Assembly (NCBI GenBank): GCA_029013165.1
Contig: JAQXMV010000094.1
Coordinates: forward strand, 1-18,851
Length of the DNA: 18,851 nt
Source of the DNA: Oscillospiraceae bacterium
GTDB lineage: Bacteria > Bacillota > Clostridia > Oscillospirales > Acutalibacteraceae
Direction: 5' to 3'
Both the position numbers and the translations under genes were made by a program. Of this stretch, positions 15,181 through 18,851 are shown piece after piece. Below the pieces are notes generated by a model. It ran no database searches and was not told the DNA's origin. It was given only the letters and a program-made list of their open reading frames with translations. Position 1 is the stretch's first letter. Every line of letters begins with the position of its first letter.

Positions 15181-15195
15181 AAAAGGAGAAAAAAT

Positions 15196-16590
15196 ATGAA
15201 AGATTTCAGCTTTTATCATCTGACCGATCTGCATTACTATGCCAATGATGTGATCGGATCATACGGAAAATACTATGAAGAAAAATGTAAGCTCGAGCAG
15301 AAATGTATGGCGCAGACAGGCGCCATCATTGACGCGGCTTTTCAGACGATACTCAAGGATAAAGAGACGGATATTGTCCTGATTTCCGGTGATCTGACCT
15401 TTGACGGTGAGGTTCAGAGCCATGACTCTCTCAGAGAAAAACTCCGTGCGCTGCAGCAACAGGGAAAGAGAGTATTCATCACATTTGCTACTCACGATTT
15501 TTATATGCACGCACAGCGTTACACAGACACCGGCACCGAGGATCTGCCGAAATATACCCGTGCTCAGCTTCGTGAGCATTATCGGGAGTTCGGCTATGAT
15601 CAGGCGATCGCCGAGCATGAGGGCTCTTATTCCTATTGCGTTCAGCTCACCGAGGACACCAGACTGCTGTGCCTGAATGATGACGGTGACTTTGACGATT
15701 TCTGCGGCTATTATAACGATCAGCTTTTCTGGATCAAGGATCAGATCGAGGCTGCCAAAAAAGACGGCTGCCGCATTTTTGCCATGACCCATCATCCTCT
15801 TCTGGAGCCGTCACCGATCTATCCGGTCATTTCTCACCGCGCTATGCTGGGCGGCTATGAATTTGCGGCGCCTTATTTGGCCGATCTCGGTCTTGAATAC
15901 ATTTTCGTGGGGCACACGCATATTCACGACATCAACTCTTTGACCACGAAAAAGGGCAACACCATTTATCAGATCAATACCGGTGCACTGACGGGACATC
16001 CTCTTGCCTACCGCAAGGTCACCTATACCGACGAGGGCATGGATGTCAAGAGTCAGTATGTGGAAAAGATCGACTGGGATCTCGGCGGCAGGGATCTGAG
16101 GGAATATGCCCGTGATCATTTCATCTCCATGATCCGTTTTCTTTTTGACGCGCTGGAAAATGACTTTGACGAATTTGTTTATCTGTTCAGTCTTTTCATC
16201 GGCGAAAGTAAAAACATTGATAAGCTGGAGCCGGTTCTGAAGCCCCTGGGTAAATTTGTCACCGGCCTGACCTTCCGTTCCATTGCCAAGGTTTTCGGCG
16301 GCAAGGAATATCTTACTCCTGAGGTTGCCGACAAGAGAATCGTGGATTTTCTCTGTGAGGTTGTCATCGATATGTATGGCGGCAACGCCGACTGCACACC
16401 GGATAAGCCGGAGTATAAGATCTTCATGAACCTGTGTAAGAAAGTTCTGAAACTCATCAAGGTCAAGGATAGCAAGGGAGAGCCGATTGATATGGTTGCA
16501 GTATTTGCGGGAACTCTTTATAATGCCGGCATTGACGACCATAACGCTTTCCTGAAATCAGCGAAGAAAGGACCGCTGATAAAAAAATAA
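15196..16590 (+). CDS. Calcineurin-like metallophosphoesterase
   Basis: This encodes 464 residues; AAAAGGAG is 8 nt before the ATG. Five metallophosphatase motifs are present in order: TDLHY (Asp11, His13), GDLTFDG (Asp66), ATHDF (residues 98-102) in place of the usual GNHD/E, THHPL (His199) and GHTHIHD (His240, His242). The usual metal-bridging Asn of GNHD is therefore Thr99 here. The family includes cyclic-nucleotide and glycerophosphodiester phosphodiesterases (CpdA/GpdQ type). Residues from about 300 form a helical C-terminal extension I do not recognise. There is no signal peptide. Position directly after iolGDE suggests a substrate linked to inositol, such as an inositol phosphate or a glycerophosphoinositol, but this is inference. 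Confidence 0.8.
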   Translation: MKDFSFYHLTDLHYYANDVIGSYGKYYEEKCKLEQKCMAQTGAIIDAAFQTILKDKETDIVLISGDLTFDGEVQSHDSLREKLRALQQQGKRVFITFATHDFYMHAQRYTDTGTEDLPKYTRAQLREHYREFGYDQAIAEHEGSYSYCVQLTEDTRLLCLNDDGDFDDFCGYYNDQLFWIKDQIEAAKKDGCRIFAMTHHPLLEPSPIYPVISHRAMLGGYEFAAPYLADLGLEYIFVGHTHIHDINSLTTKKGNTIYQINTGALTGHPLAYRKVTYTDEGMDVKSQYVEKIDWDLGGRDLREYARDHFISMIRFLFDALENDFDEFVYLFSLFIGESKNIDKLEPVLKPLGKFVTGLTFRSIAKVFGGKEYLTPEVADKRIVDFLCEVVIDMYGGNADCTPDKPEYKIFMNLCKKVLKLIKVKDSKGEPIDMVAVFAGTLYNAGIDDHNAFLKSAKKGPLIKK

Positions 16591-16600
16591 AACAATAAAA

Positions 16601-16680
16601 GTTTCGGTCAAGCCTTTTTAAAGGGTTGCGGGGTCAAGGGGCAGAACCCTTGTCGCTGTCCGCAGACAGCGAAACGCCCT
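16601..16680. repeat. Dispersed palindromic intergenic repeat
   Basis: The sequence begins GTTTCGGTCAAGCCTTTTTA and continues through TTGCGGGGTCAAGGGGCAGA. It contains nested hairpins: CAAGGG/CCCTTG (16635-16640 with 16647-16652, loop GCAGAA) and TCGCTGTC/GACAGCGA (16653-16660 with 16665-16672, loop CGCA). AAGCCTTT/AAAGGGTT can pair at the left. I recognise this layout (GGTCAAGCC..., GCGGGGTC, GGGGCAGANCCC, then a variable GC stem) from repeats scattered between genes in Oscillospiraceae genomes. Only one copy lies in this window, so repetition cannot be shown here. Confidence 0.6.
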
Positions 16681-16782
16681 TCACTGAAAAATCAAACCGC
16701 GCAAAATGGAAGAAGAAAAAATATTCATCAAGCGCAGAAAAGGGCAGATGATTTTTGGTAACAGACGGACTTGACTGTTGCG

Positions 16783-16815
16783 GTGGCGCTGTGCAAACAG
16801 CGCCGCTTTTGTTTA
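16783..16815 (+). terminator. Terminator of the iol operon
   Basis: GTGGCGCTGT (16783-16792) pairs with ACAGCGCCGC (16797-16806), 10 bp with one G-U pair and a GCAA loop, followed by TTTTGTTTATT. It is the first T-tailed hairpin after the phosphoesterase gene, about 190 nt downstream of its stop. Confidence 0.75.
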
Positions 16816-16872
16816 TTGATAAGGTTCTATCATTACACGCCTTTCAGCCGACAGGCATATAATGCAATGAGA

Positions 16873-16913
16873 AGAGCCGCGTGGGCAGGCTTCACTGCCG
16901 CGCAGCTTTTTCG
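16873..16913 (+). terminator. T-tailed hairpin upstream of the ZIP gene
   Basis: GCGT-G-GGCAG pairs with CTGCC-GCGC around loop GCTTCA (one bulged G), followed by AGCTTTTTC. It could end transcripts from the left or act as an attenuator in the leader of the metal transporter. The TATAAT at 16858-16863 just upstream would place it inside such a leader. Confidence 0.5.
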
Positions 16914-16915
16914 CA

Positions 16916-16948
16916 CGATCCCGATCCTTTGACGAAGGATCGGATCGG
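16916..16948 (+). promoter_or_regulatory. Long hairpin before the ZIP gene RBS
   Basis: CGATC-C-CGATCCTT pairs with AAGGATCG-GATCG around loop TGACG (13 bp with one bulged C). It ends about 15 nt before the GGGAGGTG Shine-Dalgarno sequence. No T tract follows. It may be a translational or anti-terminator element. Confidence 0.4.
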
Positions 16949-16979
16949 CATTTGGTCGTATGGGAGGTGTTTGCTTCAA

Positions 16980-17750
16980 TTGATCAGAGAAATTTTACCC
17001 GGAATTCTTCTGCCGTTTTTCGGTACGGCGATCGGTGCCCTCGGTGTTTTCTTCCTCAAGAAAAACCTTTCCTCGGTGGGTAGTCACTTTCTCACGGGCG
17101 TGGCGGCAGGCATTATGACGGCGGCTTCGGTGTGGAGCCTGATTATTCCGGCTGTGGAAAGAAGCGAGGCCATGGGTAAGTTCGCCTTTGTGCCGGCGCT
17201 GGTCGGTCTTGCCGCCGGTACGGCCTTTATGATGCTTCTCGGCTCCTGGGCGGAAAAGCTCTGCCTCAGAGCCGTGCATATGAAAGCCGGCTGTAAGGAG
17301 ATCATCTCCTTTCTCGCCGTGACGATACACAATTTTCCCGAGGGCATGGCCGTGGGAATGATTTATGCGGCTTATATTTCAGGCGATCAGAGCGTCAGCC
17401 TGGCGGCCGCCTTTGCTTTCACCCTGGGGATAGCCATACAGAATATTCCCGAGGGGGCGATTATCTCCATGCCGCTTCATGCTAAAGGCATGGGAAAGGG
17501 CAGATCTTTTTTTTGGGGCGTGCTTTCGGGTACTGTGGAGCCTGTGGGCGCCGTGCTGTCTATGCTGGCGGCGAGGGCTTTGTCGGGACTGCTTCCCTAT
17601 TTTCTCTCCTTTGCCGCCGGAACTATGCTCTTCGTTGTGTCTCAGCAGCTTTTGCCGGATATGCCGGCAGGCAGGAGACTGCCTCTCAGGGCGATATCCT
17701 TTGCTGTCGGTTTTGCGGTGATGATGTGTCTGGATGTGGCACTTTCTTAA
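16980..17750 (+). CDS. ZIP family metal transporter (GufA type)
   Basis: This encodes about 256 residues with eight hydrophobic segments, as in ZIP transporters that import zinc and related divalent metals across the cytoplasmic membrane. The metal-site motifs are HNFPEGMAVG in TM4 (His117, Asn118, Glu121) and QNIPEGAIIS in TM5 (Gln154, Asn155, Glu158); QNIPEG is typical of the GufA branch. The protein starts at IREILPGILLPFFGTAIGAL, as family members usually do. No ATG fits: TTG 16980 (GGAGG 12 nt upstream) and TTG 16971 (3 nt) are both candidates, and the frame is open further upstream through the hairpins. The first is preferred by homology. The long structured leader suggests control at RNA level. 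Confidence 0.85.
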   Translation: MIREILPGILLPFFGTAIGALGVFFLKKNLSSVGSHFLTGVAAGIMTAASVWSLIIPAVERSEAMGKFAFVPALVGLAAGTAFMMLLGSWAEKLCLRAVHMKAGCKEIISFLAVTIHNFPEGMAVGMIYAAYISGDQSVSLAAAFAFTLGIAIQNIPEGAIISMPLHAKGMGKGRSFFWGVLSGTVEPVGAVLSMLAARALSGLLPYFLSFAAGTMLFVVSQQLLPDMPAGRRLPLRAISFAVGFAVMMCLDVALS

Positions 17751-17788
17751 GATTTTCTTACGCATCGCTTAAGAAGAAATAAACCCTA

Positions 17789-17817
17789 TTGTAAGGCGGG
17801 AAAGTTTGTTTTATAGT
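17789..17817 (+). promoter_or_regulatory. Promoter of the carboxypeptidase gene
   Basis: TTGTAA (17789-17794), a 17-nt spacer and TATAGT (17812-17817) match consensus at 4/6 and 5/6. The leader would be under 20 nt and starts just before AAAGGG. Confidence 0.55.
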
Positions 17818-17841
17818 TGTCACAGAGAAAGGGTGACAGGT

Positions 17842-18537
17842 ATGAAAACAAAAAGAAAACACGGACATAAATTATTTCTTCTTCTGATCGTTGTATCAGT
17901 ACTTATCACGGCAGCGGTGTCCTTTTGTGCCTCCGGCAACAGAGTGTGCACTGGGATCGGATCTCTGCGATTTTTCAGTCAGGCGGATAAAAACGCCGTC
18001 GAGCTTCTGCTGGTCAACAGCAAAAATTCTCTGCCCATCGGATATGAAACGGAGCTGCTGACCCTTTCCAACGGCGTTGTCATTGCCGAGATCATTTATC
18101 CCGATCTGCAGGAGATGTTCGACGATATGCGCCGGCAGGGGATTTATCCCACCGTTGTCAGCGGTTACCGCAGCGCTGAGGATCAGCGCAGAATCCTGGA
18201 GAAAAAAATTGCGGCCTTTCGCGAAGAGGGTTACAGCAAAAGTCAGGCAAAGGAAATGGCCTTGCAGTGGGTGGCAGCTCCCGGCTGCAGTGAGCATCAG
18301 ACGGGGCTCGCCGTGGATATTAACCCGGACTATGACAAAAAGGCCGGCCGTGAGGTCTATGACTGGCTGGAAAATCACGCCCATGAATACGGTTTCGTGA
18401 AGCGTTATCCCTCGGATAAGACGGAAATCACGGGTATCAGCAATGAGCCGTGGCATTATCGCTACGTGGGCCGGGAGGCCGCCGGGGAAATGGTGGCGCA
18501 TAACCTCTGCCTCGAGGAATACCTGGGATATCATTGA
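17842..18537 (+). CDS. VanY-type D-alanyl-D-alanine carboxypeptidase
   Basis: This encodes 231 residues. ATG 17842 has AAAGGG 8 nt upstream and gives a proper basic start plus hydrophobic segment (residues 10-28), so the enzyme is anchored to or exported across the membrane. The catalytic domain of peptidase family M15B follows: VVSGYRSAEDQ (about 105-115), CSEHQTGLAVDIN (zinc ligands His152 and Asp159) and NEPWHYRYVG (Glu202 catalytic base, His205 zinc ligand). These enzymes trim the terminal D-Ala from peptidoglycan stem peptides. No vanR/S, vanH or ligase gene is nearby, so ordinary wall maturation is more likely than vancomycin resistance. Confidence 0.92.
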   Translation: MKTKRKHGHKLFLLLIVVSVLITAAVSFCASGNRVCTGIGSLRFFSQADKNAVELLLVNSKNSLPIGYETELLTLSNGVVIAEIIYPDLQEMFDDMRRQGIYPTVVSGYRSAEDQRRILEKKIAAFREEGYSKSQAKEMALQWVAAPGCSEHQTGLAVDINPDYDKKAGREVYDWLENHAHEYGFVKRYPSDKTEITGISNEPWHYRYVGREAAGEMVAHNLCLEEYLGYH

Positions 18538-18623
18538 TTCGGGAAAAAGTCCGCCCTGTCTCCATGATTTAGCCATTGTAACAACACGGCGACGCTATGG
18601 AGCAAGTAGGACGATTATATAGC

Positions 18624-18666
18624 AAATCCTCCGTATGATAAAAAGGATCATACGGAGGATTTTTTT
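18624..18666 (+). terminator. Strong intrinsic terminator after the carboxypeptidase gene
   Basis: AAATCCTCCGTATGAT (18624-18639) pairs perfectly with ATCATACGGAGGATTT (18647-18662), 16 bp with a 7-nt loop, and the T tract continues to 18666. It lies 86 nt after the stop. The gap 18538-18623 shows no gene. Confidence 0.88.
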
Positions 18667-18761
18667 GCACATTCTTCAAATAAACCGACGGCGGACGGTT
18701 GAGATTGCAACAGAATGACAAACCGGAATTTGTTGAGTTTAATAGAGAAAAATAATCAATA

Positions 18762-18851
18762 TCATTCTTTAATATACTTCTGGTCAGCTTGTGGGATTTC
18801 ATCATCAGATATATATCTTTCCACTTTCATATGAAGATTATATTTTTCTCT
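18762..18851 (-). CDS. C-terminus of a possible gene at the edge
   Basis: On the minus strand a frame is open from the window edge to TGA (18764-18762), giving 29 residues rich in charged amino acids and ending DQKYIKE. The DNA here is AT-rich. The fragment is too short to identify and may be chance, but its composition fits a real protein tail. Confidence 0.25.
   Translation of the reverse strand, partial: REKYNLHMKVERYISDDEIPQADQKYIKE

Larger units (their letters stand above)
16591..16979. other. Structured intergenic region
   Basis: No gene with a ribosome binding site was found in these 389 bases. In order it holds a dispersed repeat (16601-16680), a terminator (16783-16815), a lone TATAAT (16858-16863) with no good -35 box, a T-tailed hairpin (16873-16913) and a long hairpin (16916-16948) just before the metal transporter gene. 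Confidence 0.6.

Noticed and set aside
16851..16913. NiCo-type riboswitch before the metal transporter
   Set aside because: Short matches such as ACAGGCA occur, but the four-way junction layout of that class cannot be built from this sequence by eye.
17743..17778. TTCTTAAG/CTTAAGAA inverted repeat after the ZIP gene as terminator
   Set aside because: The stem is AT-rich with a 16-nt loop and no T tract follows.
17842..18537. Vancomycin-resistance role for the VanY-like protein
   Set aside because: No van regulator, dehydrogenase, ligase or VanX gene is nearby; the same family serves normal cell-wall trimming.
18569..18805. 78-residue minus-strand frame at the right end
   Set aside because: It runs through the strong terminator at 18624-18666 and has biased, unstructured content.
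1..18851. CRISPR array, tRNA, rRNA, transposase or integrase
   Set aside because: None was seen on either strand; no regularly spaced repeats or cloverleaf-like segments were recognised.

Overview
The window looks like a chromosomal stretch of a gut-type anaerobic Firmicute, most likely a clostridial relative of the Oscillospiraceae/Ruminococcaceae. This rests on Gram-positive SD sequences (AAAGGAGG, GGAGG), several sigma-A type promoters with 17-nt spacers, a remnant of the sporulation factor sigG, and a dispersed intergenic repeat of a type I recall from that family. The taxonomy is inference. No rRNA, tRNA, CRISPR array, insertion sequence or complete phage module was seen.

Layout. (1) 1-151 is a fragment of a GH29 alpha-L-fucosidase cut off by an in-frame stop just after its HHDGF motif. 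(2) 152 to about 1235 is a visibly AT-richer island with one promoter, an orphan membrane-anchored protein (359-988) and a probable small membrane protein (1010 onward) whose reading frame runs into the terminators of the next gene. (3) 1320-2744 (minus) is a NYN-domain putative ribonuclease with its own promoter and a double terminator. (4) 3069-6870 is a tightly packed operon: GNAT acetyltransferase, two different cytoplasmic GH29 fucosidases and a low-molecular-weight tyrosine phosphatase, with ATGA overlaps at two joints and a 3-base gap at the third. (5) 7034-7931 (minus) holds a truncated sigG and a gene for a protein with tandem DNA-binding-like repeats. (6) 8049-11060 is a GH2 beta-galactosidase under a near-consensus promoter, divergent from the sigG remnant. 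(7) 11242-16590 is an inositol cluster, iolG-iolD-iolE, followed by a calcineurin-type metallophosphoesterase, with strong hairpins between iolG/iolD and iolE/phosphoesterase. (8) 16591-16979 is intergenic and holds the dispersed repeat plus three more hairpins. (9) 16980-17750 is a GufA-type ZIP metal transporter. (10) 17842-18537 is a VanY-type D,D-carboxypeptidase, followed by a 16-bp perfect terminator. (11) The C-terminus of a possible minus-strand gene runs off the right edge.

Together the genes suggest use of host- or diet-derived sugars. Fucosidases and beta-galactosidase lack signal peptides, so they would act on imported fucosylated and galactosylated oligosaccharides. IolG, IolE and IolD would take myo-inositol to 5-deoxyglucuronate. 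No transporter for either substrate and no iolB/C/J/A lie in the window. The items most worth a second look are the truncated sigG next to a repeat protein, the phosphoesterase attached to the inositol genes (with an altered GNHD motif), the hairpins inside the iol operon, and the structured leader before the metal transporter. I did not find a clear-cut new defence or mobile system.
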